Assembly: GCF_000471905.2 (NCBI RefSeq)
Contig: NW_006500346.1
Coordinates: 228,788-292,787, forward strand
Direction: 5' to 3'
Origin: Amborella trichopoda
Taxonomy: Eukaryota > Streptophyta > Magnoliopsida > Amborellales > Amborellaceae
Length of the DNA stretch: 64,000 bases
The notes beneath the pieces are model-generated. The model saw only the letters and a program-made list of their open reading frames with translations. It did no database searches and was not told the origin of the DNA. Below, one piece after another: positions 36,301 to 46,659 of the stretch; within the stretch, counting starts at the first letter, position 1; every line of letters starts with the position of its first letter. A program made the translations under genes and the position numbers.

Positions 36301-39300
36301 GAATACATCTGAGGAAACTTAAGGGTGGCTCCAATTAGCGATAAAATGAGGGAAAGTAGACTTAAGTAAGCTTCTCATGTGCATAATTGACCTAGAACAC
36401 CAGTTAGAAGGAGCATTTCAGTTCAAGTAGAAGCTCGAAGGGATAAGTATGGAAGTAGTGAGAAGAGATCTGGTGATCTATGGTTTGAATAAGGGTATGG
36501 CCCTTGATAAAGTAGAGGCGCGAAATAGGATTCGTGTAACCGACCTTAAATAGTTAGGATAAGGCACAGATGATGATGATGATAATTGTTATTATTTTTA
36601 TTTGGAGTGCCTAGAATTTTTTTAAAAAACAAATAATAGCACGCCGCACTAAATGTTCAAACCTCAGCCTAGGTGTTTCGGCCTATACTACTCCATAGGT
36701 TGGGTTGCTCTTGGTATCTTTTCCTTTGCATGCGTGTCTGTGTGCCTGTGAAAGATTCCATAGCTATTGGTCAAAAAGTGAAACACTTAGGAAATTTTTT
36801 TGAGCTAAAATTTTTTTCACATGTTTGATTCATCTCATGATCAATTTTAAAAAAAGCATTGGGTTATGAGCTCTTGAAACTCCAGATCTCATCTCCCAAC
36901 AAAAATGGGCACTCTGTAGTCATCCTTCCTTGAAGAGGAAAATTCGATGGAGGGTTTTTACGTCCAAATCGATTTTCTCTTTTGATCTTAGGTCGACCAT
37001 TGAGATGAATAAGATGATATCGAAATATAGGGGTCAAACCAATGTTATCAAATTCACTTCAGAGGTCTCTTCATTTTGACTGGGAAAGGGAGGCGCTTTG
37101 GCTCTTTAGTCAATAGGGGTAAAGTCTATGGGATTATTTCTAAAAACAAATTTCAAAAAATAAAAAAGATATGTATTACTAGGTAGTTTTAATTATATTA
37201 GTATGTAAGGTACATTTTCAAATTTTTTAATATCACAGACGTTAGTAATAATAAATTTCGATAGTGCAAAAGGTTTTTTCCAAAATTTAATTATATCAGG
37301 GTATTTTTTAAATTAATAGTGATATGAATTACATCAAGAAGTGATTCTCTTGGATTTTTCTGGATATTAAAGCCAAAGACTTTAGGCGCAGAGGCCAAAG
37401 TGCAGAAAAATTGATAACGCTGTATTTTGGCCCTTGGGTCAATACTCGAATTATATATAAGAAAACATTCGGTAAATCCAGGGCTAATACAGTAGAAATC
37501 AGACCTTAGGTTAGAACACCTAGTTAGGGAGATTTGTTCGACCTTGTAACTCTCAAACAATTTTTATTTATCTTTATGATCAAATTAAAAAAAAATGATT
37601 TGGAACTCAAAAGAAATGCTCCAAATCGATTCCTAATTTAAGAATGACACTAAGAGTGCCCATTTCGTGGACAATCAAATCTAAGTGTTTTTTTTTTAAG
37701 CTTGAAGTCCTTCCCTTTTTGTCTTCTTAAAATCCCTCACAATGTGAAGTAATAACACACCACACAACCCCCCCCCCCCCCAACAACCAACTTGGTGCTT
37801 TATCCTAATGGCTAATTTCAATAGTATAAGCCCTGGGCTCAATAAATATTTCCCTCATGGATAAAGATTTCATCATCCTAGAGAGTGACACTCTAGTGCT
37901 TACCACTCACTGCCTTCCCAAATTATGCAAATGATTCTTTCCACCCCAGCACAAAACTTTGTATATTTCTTATTTCATCCCAGCAGACAATTTGAGGAAA
38001 AAAAACAAACTACAGAGTGGCTCCCGTAAGAGATAGAGAAACACCACCAAGACCATACATACATATAATATTAGATTTCCAAGACCATACATATATTTTA
38101 GATTTCCTCCTTCGAAATATTTTAATGTAAGATACCCTTAGAAATATTAAATTACAGTAGAAATAACTTGTTTGAAAATTAAATAAAAAGGGCATATTTG
38201 TAATTTTAAATTGCTTCCAAAATCCAACCACAATTCAAAAGGTCAGAAATTTTGAGTGTGAAGTTGAGTTTTGGTAGGATTCTGAAATGACATAAATACC
38301 CTACTGAAATTACATTAACAGTTTGAAAAATTCGAAATAGTTCACCATCAGTGGGGACAAGCATGCCCACCTGCCCGCATGCGTGCGCACACACACACAC
38401 AAACAGACACCATTAGTGTATGTACCAGGGAAATGGTTATGGAGATTCACGGAAAACCAGAAACATGTTTGGAAGCAAGTAGTTGCAAATAAATATGCAA
38501 TTGCCACTTTTATTCGACTTCCTAATCAACCTATTGCCTTCCTAATCAACCTATTGCTACAAGGAGAGCGTCAGGAGCATGAAGCAGTATAAACTCGACC
38601 TGAAATTGCTTTTGGTGATTAACCAGAGAGTGAGTGATGGAAGTAGGATAAAGTTCTGGGAGATCTACTGAATCACAGCAACTAAAAGAGTGATTCCTGT
38701 GGCTAATGAGCACTGTGTTGTCACTGTTGCTGAGGTCACCATTGCAAGAGTAGCTGAACAAATAGGCGAGAAGATGGCATGGTGTCCCTGTTTTAGACAG
38801 GCCCTCAAAGATGAAGGCACTGTGATCCTGCTTCAACTTCTACAAACAACATTTCTACACATAGGGTGACAAGACGGTCTGGAATGGTATCCTCACAGTA
38901 AATAACATTTCTCATGCAGCCCTGTTATGGACACGTCACCCAAATCACGATACGACCGAGTACTGGAAGCAAGCACGAATCATACTATACAAGCTTTTGC
39001 AAATGTGGGACTTTAGATAAGATTGTCAAGATTAAAAATCTTCAAAATGAGATTTCGGCACCAAACAGATACGTGATGTATGAGGAAGAAGCAGAAACCA
39101 CTAAGATATATATTTCTCCATTGGAGAGGGGCCTTGCCTCAGCAATGTGATTGTTGTTTATGCGACCTTTGGCTTCAAATTGGGCCACTCTAGCTGATAT
39201 TGATGAACACATATGTCAATGGTACTAGCCTAATATGCAGAGGCTCGGTCTAACCCTTTGGAGACTAATAATGTTTGAAATCTTTGGGGTTTATGGCTAG

Positions 39301-42300
39301 AGCATAAACAGAAGGATTTTCAAGAGAAACACCTCCCAAATCTTGATGATCAAACATCAATCAAGGTACTGGTTTGATCATGGGCCCTCGCAAGAAAATA
39401 ATTTTGGGGGATACCTTTTGCAGATCTTAATACCAATTGTCTACAATAGCTTGGAGTTCACAGCGAAAGAAACATTCACCCATCTCTTTAAATAGCGCAC
39501 CACCGGTGGGCGGCATCAAACTCAACTTTGTGGATGTTCCACAGGCAACCCTGGCCTCCCAGTGTGTGTGGGGTGTTTAAGACCGGTCAAGGCAATACCC
39601 TACTTTCTTTCTCTGGACCAATGGCAATCTATGACACAAACAATATCAATGGCAGTCTTGCGGGTGTCCACAATTAGAATCCTAGGTGAGGCACATTCAT
39701 TGTAGAAGAAGATTCCAAAAAGAAATCTCTTGGCCTCAAGATTGCTATAATTTTCTGCAGAGATACGCTAACATTTGTTGGAATTTGTACTTCTGTTTAA
39801 GAGTGATGGCCACTTGTGATCATATACGGATAGAAGCCAATTCAATAGCAGACACTTTAGCAAAAGAAGGAGCCAACAAAATCAGCCACTTGTTGCTATG
39901 ATACATGCACAAGGAGGAAGTGATACGCAATTTTGATACTTGTGTTATATATACACATTTTGCAAAGCCTACACAATTATACTTATACATTTGGAGAAAT
40001 CAATTAAAAACAGTTTATATGTATGTATCTATGTATGTTTGTGTGGTGGATTTGGGCTCGGACAGCCCATCACCTAGGGTGACTACTACAATGTCACCCT
40101 GGGGCTGATGAATCGTTATGCTTGTCCCTTCCTTATATTACAAAGGGATTCTAGTCATAAGAAAACTTATAAATCTTCTTTAGCATATTAACTCATACAA
40201 AGGCAACTTCAGATCTTCTCCTTTCTTCTTTGGCATTTTTTAAATAAATTTCTACAACAACCATTAGCTGCTACATAATACTTACGAACGGTTTTAGATG
40301 GGAAAATTCCTCTGAACCCAAGTGAAGTTAATCTAGGATCCTTGTACCATCGCCATCCAAGATTATTCCCTTCTGCGGCAGATAAACCGGTAGCATCAAC
40401 AGATCCACCCCAACCTATACTTGCTGCATCAGGTTCTTCATCCAGTGAAGATTTATCAGAAAGATTTCCACCAAAGCATTGCCAACAAGCATATTCTTTA
40501 GACATATCCTCCATTTCAACTTTCGCTCTCAGACGGTACCTACAGTAGAGAACCATGTAATTGTGTGAAGCATTTCGATCACTTCTAAGGCTACATGCAA
40601 TGATAATAAAATAGAGGAAAACAGAAAATAATCAGACAGTACAAGCAACCATATTAAGGGTCAGTTTAGATGTGGCAGATAAGTCACTGCAACAAACTGA
40701 TTACCAGGGATGGGGGCAAAACTAGGTGTTTAATATGTTTCCCCTCATTTCTGATAAGCAGTGCCTTTTATTAAAACAGGACCAGCTTTCTATAGCATTC
40801 AGCCATGCACCAGATGCCCAATAGAACGGGCCTTGCATATAAAGACACCCTATTGGTGCTTTATCCGCGATCCATAGGGACCTTAAATGGACAATGGCAT
40901 TTGAATGGGTGGCTGGTACACACAATGAGGAACATACGAAACTTATAGGCTATGACTTACTAGATGCAACATCCTGGTTAAGATGATTTCATAATCAATA
41001 TCTCACTCCACAACCTTGTCTTTTTCAGAAATAATAAGTTATCAAATCGTCAATGGAATTGAAGACGCAATTGTTGAACTTCAAAAATCTCCAGCTGGAG
41101 CTTTGGAGGGCCTTTCCAAAAGGCCCGCATGATATATCAGAGACCAAAGATTTCAAAAACTGAGTTTGGATGGCAAAGGATTATCATAGAGGGTAGTCTT
41201 CCTCTAACATTAAAATTTAAATCTATATTTAAAACTTTTATTTGAGATAGTGTGACAGATTCTAAAGATTCTTACGAAAATCCAAGGAAACCATCATAGC
41301 ATCTGTTCCAAGCATTATGTTTTTATGTGTCAATTGAAATAACTTTCCCATGTTCAAGTTTGAATAATTATATGTGGATACCCACCCTTTCCTACAAATA
41401 CATCCACTTGAAATCCAATTTAACTAGCATCTGTATACGGCATAAAGCTACATAATCTTAAGTAACTAAAAGAATGTCTAATGCTAAACTAGTAAACTGA
41501 ACTGCATTATCAATAATAAAGTAAGATTATACAAAGCAATGTATTAGTACAGAGATCTTGGGTACACATAAGCAGATTGGGCTGGCTGCTCAAATGATAG
41601 GGCGTTCTGCTACTGGTATTCATTTTTCTCGAACAAGAAACTCAAATTTTCGGAGAAATATGTAGCACAAGATTGTTGCAACGACCAAAGCATATATCCT
41701 TCTGCATACTTGCACATTTTTTCTGGTCTCAAATAGGCCGAAGCACATATATATAACAGTAGGTTTGTAGGTTTGTCTGAGTAAACTGCATACCTAAAGT
41801 CTATGGATGTTTTTAGAAACTCCTCGTAATCAATGAATTGGAGAAGCATATATTACTTCTACAACAATCTGCAAGCGACATTCCTAGAAGTACAAGAAGA
41901 AAATAATAAATAGGGGTGTTGCTGAAGAATCTAGAAAACTGGAAATGATAAGTAACCATTTTATCTTCCAAAAGAATCAAAAAAACAAATCGCCTGAATC
42001 GGCCCTTCAAATGTAACCTAATACACATTACTTCAAATGTAATCTAACATTGCATTGTTTCTCAGATAAAATGCACCCATTGTTTTCAGGGCAGAAATTT
42101 TCACTTTCAATGTTTCCAGCTCCCATTCGATTACCAGCAGTGACTGAAGCAACTGTGAACTTCATCCATTATCAACAAAACAAACGTCTAACAAGCAGAT
42201 CAACATGCACCTATAATTCAACAAGAAGGCAGGATGCTTACTTTTTCAAGCAATCGAGGAGCTCATCCAGAAGGGAAGCATCGACGTCTGCAAACAGAGG

Positions 42301-42774
42301 AGTGGATTGGGAAGAAGAGGAAGCACCGGGGCCGGAGCCAGTCCTATCCAGCTTCTCGCTGGGGAGAGGGGGGCGGTAAAGAACGAGATCATAGAGGAAC
42401 CTCCCCTGAGGGGTCAGCAAGGCTGAATAAACAGGCGGAGCGTATTTCAGCAGCTGGTTAGGGGTGGGCACAGAGGAACTCTTAATCTCTCCTTGGCCAT
42501 TTTGGAAGGCTAAGCTTCTCACGTCATTTGTGAGGAGGCCCTGAAGAAACTTAATGGTGTCAGGGCCATCAAAGCGGATGACACCCCGGTTCTTGAGAAG
42601 ACAAGCCAGAGGCCCATCCACGTCTCGCAGAGTCTTAGGGCGATTAGGGTTAGGGTTTCTGGGCTCCTCTTCTCCTGAATGAAATGAGGCGATGGCAGTT
42701 GTAGAAGACGGGACTCTGAAATATACACGATTCAAGTTCCACCAGTTCGAGTGGCGGAGGGAAAACCGCTGCAT
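29801..42774 (-). CDS. IBA57: Mitochondrial Fe-S cluster assembly factor IBA57 (folate-binding YgfZ/GcvT-like)
   Basis: Five exons on the minus strand, by eye: 42774-42242, 40539-40286, 34821-34723, 30360-30202, 30048-29801; 1293 nt, 430 aa, phases consistent and GT..AG throughout. IBA57 works with ISCA-type proteins in the mitochondrial matrix to mature [4Fe-4S] proteins. Residues 1-33 are Arg- and Ser-rich with no acidic residue, a likely presequence. The N-terminal half has '[20 protein letters not shown]' and '[15 protein letters not shown]', as in GcvT/YgfZ folds. The family signature is Lys-Gly-Cys-Tyr-Val-Gly-Gln-Glu at 315-322, with conserved Cys317, followed by '[12 protein letters not shown]'. 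The C-terminus ends in 'WWPLEWVQQ'. Introns are 1.7, 5.5, 4.4 and 0.15 kb; the large ones hold LINE and MITE fragments and an N gap. It runs convergent to the kinase and in tandem with the PPR gene. Confidence 0.93.
31030..32630. other. IBA57 intron 3, distal part
   Basis: Non-coding intron sequence without a recognisable element. Short open frames at 31.7-32.0 kb have no family similarity that I can see. Confidence 0.5.
32684..33412. repeat. GT/GA microsatellites and a duplicated segment flanking an assembly gap
   Basis: (GT)n at about 32684-32704 is followed by (GA)n at 32707-32732. Positions 32732-32796 and 33349-33412 are diverged direct copies (both run GA tract, 'gagga', 'aattgc.taag', 'ttgttag.aaa', 'tttat'). 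N fills 32811-33279 (469 positions), so the gap lies inside a tandemly repeated block of about 617 bp in IBA57 intron 3. Confidence 0.85.
33413..34722. other. IBA57 intron 3, proximal part
   Basis: Contains a purine-rich stretch (about 34020-34440, GGAGAAAG-like) and a weak tRNA-like motif at about 33770-33830 ('atggcttaattggttaggtg', 'aaggttctaagcg'). No gene. Confidence 0.5.
35256..35474. mobile_element. MITE family M1, copy 3 (IBA57 intron 2)
   Basis: Left end 'agaccacttacctttggtat' and right end 'tataccaaagataaatggtc' are inverted repeats. The ~215-bp body contains 'ttagatttgaaatcgggtag', as in copies 4 and 5. Confidence 0.8.
36050..36582 (+). mobile_element. RTE LINE 3' fragment (IBA57 intron 2)
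   Basis: Degenerate coding for the C-terminal part of an RTE polyprotein: 'DVTHRI', '[17 protein letters not shown]', '[14 protein letters not shown]', '[15 protein letters not shown]', '[16 protein letters not shown]'. It ends with 'gaccttaaatagttaggata' and a (GAT)n tail. Stops and frameshifts are frequent. It is antisense to IBA57. Confidence 0.85.
36590..38500. other. IBA57 intron 2, unassigned
   Basis: AT-rich intron DNA with poly(C) (about 37767-37781) and poly(T) runs. At 38366-38400 there is an alternating CA tract. No gene or clear element. Confidence 0.5.
38516..38560. repeat. 21-bp tandem duplication
   Basis: 'cttcctaatcaacctattgc' occurs twice in direct tandem, in IBA57 intron 2. 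Confidence 0.9.
39150..39905 (+). mobile_element. L1-type LINE fragment with RNase H C-terminus (IBA57 intron 2)
   Basis: Degenerate coding: '[20 protein letters not shown]' (about 39508, the RNase H start) and, at 39790-39895, '[18 protein letters not shown]', the usual C-terminal 'ADxLAKEG' motif of the RNase H in plant L1 elements. It is 5'-truncated with several stops and antisense to the host gene. Confidence 0.8.
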
Positions 42775-43079
42775 TTTTTGTTCTCTTTAAATTAAACCCT
42801 TCAACATGAAAATGGAATGAATGAGAATACAGAGGTTGATGAATGAATAACGAAGGAGGCGTTGAGTCAGTGAGTGACGCCGCCTCCGAGCAGCACGTCG
42901 ACATGCCACTTGTCTTCCATGGCTGCCTTAAGTAACTATTTTGCATTATTTTATGAAAAATATTTTGATAGGCCTGCAGTCCTATTAATATAAGTAAAGC
43001 TTCATCGAAAATCGTAGTTCCCGCGTCCGAAAACTTTCCATTCGATTATCTCCGCCTTGACCGTGAGGGTGGGATTTCA
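42775..43079. promoter_or_regulatory. Probable IBA57 promoter / 5' UTR region (minus strand)
   Basis: Immediately upstream of the IBA57 ATG. A short upstream open frame in another frame runs across 42650-42946. No TATA box can be fixed. The call is positional only. Confidence 0.35.
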
Positions 43080-43740
43080 AGTATTAAAAATAACGTAAAT
43101 TGTAATAAATTATCTAAACCGTCCATTTTGTTTTAAAAATAATGTTTAAGGATCTATAAGATCTGCACAGTGTTTTCAACTTTTAATTTGTTTGGCGGTA
43201 TTGGAAATTGATTTTAAAGCCATGATGAAAGTTTTTGATACCCAAAGTGCTTTTCAAAAGAGGATTCGAGCTTTTGATTTTACTTTGCTTTCATAAAGCC
43301 TAAGCATTATAGAAACTACACCTTTATTTTATTTTTTTAAAAATAAATAAATGTTTTTAAATGTGTTTTATTTTGCTTTTATTAGAGGGTGTGGTTTGTA
43401 TAGAGTTGAGGCTCAAAACAATCAAATTAGAACCCACATTCAAATAGTGTTGAGAAATTTGGTTCAATATTATATATCTTTGTGATAGCCTTCAAATATT
43501 CTTTTATATTTAATATAAAATTTAAAGTTAAAAAATAATGTAGAACAAGCAGATCTATAAAAACTTGAAAATTGACGGTCCAAAAATGCGTTACAAAATA
43601 CACTATTTTCAAAATTTGAAATCCATTTTTTTTCTCATATCCATACATCATGATGTCAAGACGATCTATTTGAGGATATTTGTGCATTAAAACAACCTCT
43701 TCTAATGAAAATTTTGAGGTGGGTGATTGTTTTGGAGCCT
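43080..43740. repeat. Dispersed repeat family R1, copy D (two fragments)
   Basis: A partial minus-oriented piece at about 43085-43175 ('taaattgtaataaattatct', 'ggatctataagatctg') is followed by a fuller plus-oriented piece at 43475-43735 ('aagcagatctataaaaactt', 'catatccatacatcatgatg', 'aaaattttgaggtg'). Confidence 0.6.
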
Positions 43741-44094
43741 CACCCCTGTATCAAATGCCCCAAGTTTAAAACTATCATTTTCCTATACGTCGGTTAATAT
43801 TTGAAATTCTGTATGACTTGATAATACAAAGTGCTCCCCAGTTCGAACTGAAGTTCCACTCTTTGCACATAGAGAACGTAAATAAAATCGAAATCGATAT
43901 TAGCTAATATGAGTCATCCAATTAAAATAAGATGCTTAGGGATGAACTCAAGATATTATGACAAGATTATACCAGCTGTTTATTAAGATTGGACGACAGT
44001 TAACAGCAGTACATATATATTGTGTTTGGGTGGCGCCACATGTAAAAATATTCGATGTATGGACTATATTGATGTTTTGGTTATGTGCCCCAAT

Positions 44095-44240
44095 TAACAC
44101 TTAGAACGAGTGGAATGGAGATGAGAAATTTGAAATGGATGAATTACAAGACAATAAATAATAGAATTAAAAAATTGAGTATAATGGAGATGATAATTTG
44201 AAAAATTTGAGATACACCACCAACAGACAATAAGACGAGG
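44095..44240 (+). mobile_element. RTE LINE fragment
   Basis: Decayed match to the RTE segment before the tail. The nucleotide series 'atgagaaatttgaaatggat', 'acaagacaataaataataga' and 'agacgagggaaaatagattt' parallels the RTE coding at 36,250-36,360 ('RMLRWM', 'TRKDRI', 'DKMRESRLK'). The 3' tail is missing. Confidence 0.55.
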
Positions 44241-45700
44241 GAAAATAGATTTAGGTGGGTTGACATTGAAGGTCTGATTTTCTTCAAAAGTGGGAAACTT
44301 AAGGGCTTGAAGAACCAAGAGCCTATGCCTTCTCCTTGTCAGATTAGGCAAAAATACCTAAGAAAGAGATCGAGAGGATTGCTGCCCCATGCAGAGACAG
44401 AGAGAGAGGAGGAACCCCATTGGTTACCTTTCAGAGATAGAATAAAAACGGTACTGCACTCTAATGGAGAAAGAAAGTGAAGAAAAGGCACAATGGAAAA
44501 AGATAGGACTTTGAGAGAGAGAGAGATAGAGGGGATGTTTGGAGAAAGATAGGATCGTGCCACCAGGTAGATGAAAAACACTGGTAGCCTTGGGGCCGAG
44601 GTTGCCTATGGACTGTCGTGGGTAAACATAATGCACCCTGTACTATCTCATGAAAAGTTAGAACCTTTGTTTGTTAATCTTTGATCGGATGGTAGAGTGT
44701 TAAGCCAAGAACAATTACCGTTTGTGCCAACAATGCTTGTGACGCTATACTCAATTGCCTAATCTTGATCATACAATTAGATTTCTCTAAACCAACAGCT
44801 TAAAAAATGGATCGGTGACCCGGATCGGGCACCTCAAAAAATGATCCGGATCCACGAATCGGCGATCCGGATCGGGAATTGGTAAAAAAATCCGAAAAAA
44901 TTATTAAAATTCATTATAAATGTTTTTTAAGAATCCAATAAAAAATAAAGGTACTATATTATTAACTTTCATTTTTTTTATCAATTTGTGAATATTGAGA
45001 TGTTCTTTCCCTGTATAAATTTATTTTAACTATTAAATTTGCATCACATAAAAGAAAAATTATATAATTATCATGGATAAAATATATAATTATACATGGA
45101 CTATTATCAAGAGTAGACTAATCAATGAAAGAATGGCCATTAAAATCTTGTTTTGGCGAAAAACCCTAACCCGTTAAAAAAACCCAAACTATTACAGCCT
45201 AACTAACTATAATCCAAAATTATTACAACCTCACTAATTATAATATTACATACTGAAATTATAATTATTAGTTTACATTTTATAATTATTTTATTAGACA
45301 AATAATAACAAATTAAAAATATTTTATAATATTATCTAATTTAAAATGTATTATTGACAACTGTAAGAAAAATAGTACATTACATGATTTATAATGTAAA
45401 AATTCATAAATAAAATAAAATATTTTGTTATCAATGTAATAATTAATAAAATGCATACACATTTTGAAAATAACACTTCATTTTTTCAAAAATTTATTTT
45501 TTTAGGTTTTTATAATAAATTTAGTAAAAGAGATTGTTAGTAGAAATATGGAGATTTCAAATAGAATAAACTTTTTATTTTTAATTTTTTTATACCTTTC
45601 ATAATATTTATAAAAATAATTATACCACTATATACAACAAAAATTAACGGTTATATAAAAAATTAATTTTTTTATTTTTCATTTTTTTATGTCTTTTATA
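44241..45700. other. Intergenic, very AT-rich
   Basis: GA-rich patch at 44360-44560, then a repeat starting near 44805 ('aaaaaatggatcggtgaccc') similar to the one at about 24795, then about 0.8 kb of very AT-rich DNA. No gene. Confidence 0.5.
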
Positions 45701-45713
45701 TTATTTACAAAAT

Positions 45714-45835
45714 TATTTATATTTATACCAACCACTATATACACAACAAAAATATTTATATTTATACCAACCACTATATACACAACAAAAATATTTATAT
45801 TTATACCAACCACTATATACAACATATGCCCAAGG
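45714..45835. repeat. 39-bp tandem repeat (about 3 copies)
   Basis: The unit contains 'tttataccaaccactatata' followed by 'cacaacaaaaat'. There are three copies in tandem and a further partial copy near 45855-45890. The 39-bp period gives an artefactual 13-residue protein repeat in one frame. Confidence 0.9.
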
Positions 45836-45894
45836 GGATTCGAAAACATCAAAAATATTTATATCAACCACTATATACACAACAAAAATACAAC

Positions 45895-45975
45895 ACATGC
45901 CCAAAGGGGTGCCCAAGGGGATTCGACCTATGTAAAAAATTCAAAGTCATAACCATCAAGCCATCTAACTACATG
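45895..45975 (-). mobile_element. tRNA-like SINE head (candidate)
   Basis: In reverse complement this reads 'gatggcttgatggttatgac' and then 'aggtcgaatccccttgggc', box A- and box B-like motifs at tRNA-like spacing. The B-like part is duplicated just upstream (about 45827-45843). No complete tRNA fold was found. Confidence 0.35.
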
Positions 45976-46146
45976 TGATTATAAACTGTTGATTAATAGA
46001 GTATATTTACATTTCGTTTTCATTTAATGATGTTTGGGAATTATCCCATATCGAAATATGGGTATTCAAATTTGGTATATAAATACCTATAAAATATGAA
46101 TTATAAATGTGTATAAAAACATTAGGGCAACCTCACATGTGCGTTT

Positions 46147-46382
46147 GGACACACGTGTCCGCGTGTGAGTGTGCGTGGGGCACGCTCGCACGTGCGCTTG
46201 GACACACGTGTGCGCATGTGAGTGTCCGTGGGGCACGCTCGCACGTGCGCTCGGACACAAGTGTGCACGTGTGTTCGGACACACGTGTGTGCGTGTGAGT
46301 GTGCGTGGGGCACGCTCGCACGTGCACTCGGACACACGTGTGCGCGTGTGAGTGTGCGTGGGATACGCTCGCACGTGCGTGT
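46147..46382. repeat. 53-bp GC-rich minisatellite with CACGTG sites
   Basis: Units start at 46147, 46200, 46253, 46277 and 46330. The spacing is 53, 53, 24 and 53 bp, so the third unit is truncated to 24 bp. Each full unit runs 'ggacacacgtgt', 'gcgtgtgagtgtgcgtgggg', 'cacgctcgcacgtgcgct'. CACGTG-type palindromes and CpG are frequent, in contrast to the AT-rich DNA on the left. Because 53 is not a multiple of 3, the long open frames here on both strands are artefacts. It ends about 280 bp beyond the PPR stop codon. Confidence 0.93.
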
Positions 46383-46399
46383 CATGTGTTACGTGTGTG

Positions 46400-46481
46400 A
46401 ACCGGGCTAAACCGGATGGGAACCGGCGGTTTCACTCTAGAACCGGGCTGAACCGGATGGGAACCAGCAGTTTCACTCTAG
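46400..46481. repeat. 41-bp tandem duplication, CCGG-rich
   Basis: Two copies (46400 and 46441) of a unit with 'accggatgggaacc' and 'gtttcactctag'. It continues into a 'ggttcg/cgaacc'-rich stretch that ends at 'ttttttaaaacactg' (about 46569), a terminus often seen on non-autonomous plant hAT-type elements. Confidence 0.8.
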
Positions 46482-46659
46482 AATCGGGCGGTTCCCGATT
46501 TTCGGTTGGAACCGGCACGGGCACGCGTGTTTCTGAATCGAACCGGGCGAGTCCGGTTCGACTCGCCGTTTTTTAAAACACTGCTCTAAACACATACAAA
46601 TTATATATATGGAGGCACACAGCTCGCCAAGAAACAAAAGCCTCCACTTATTCTTTCCC

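Noticed and set aside
38366..38400. CRISPR-like or regulatory array in the CA-rich tract
   Set aside because: A simple dinucleotide microsatellite with no spacer structure, in a eukaryotic intron.
45689..45952. Open frame with a repeated 13-residue unit
   Set aside because: Direct product of the 39-bp tandem repeat in AT-rich DNA.
46107..46410. Overlapping open frames on both strands encoding Cys/His-rich repeats
   Set aside because: Created by the 53-bp minisatellite, which is not a multiple of three and opens several frames at once. No start context, family or conservation supports a gene.
44805..46580. One ~1.8-kb hAT element bounded by the CCGG-rich segments at 44.8 and 46.5 kb
   Set aside because: The two segments share composition but do not align as inverted ends, and several unrelated repeats lie between them.
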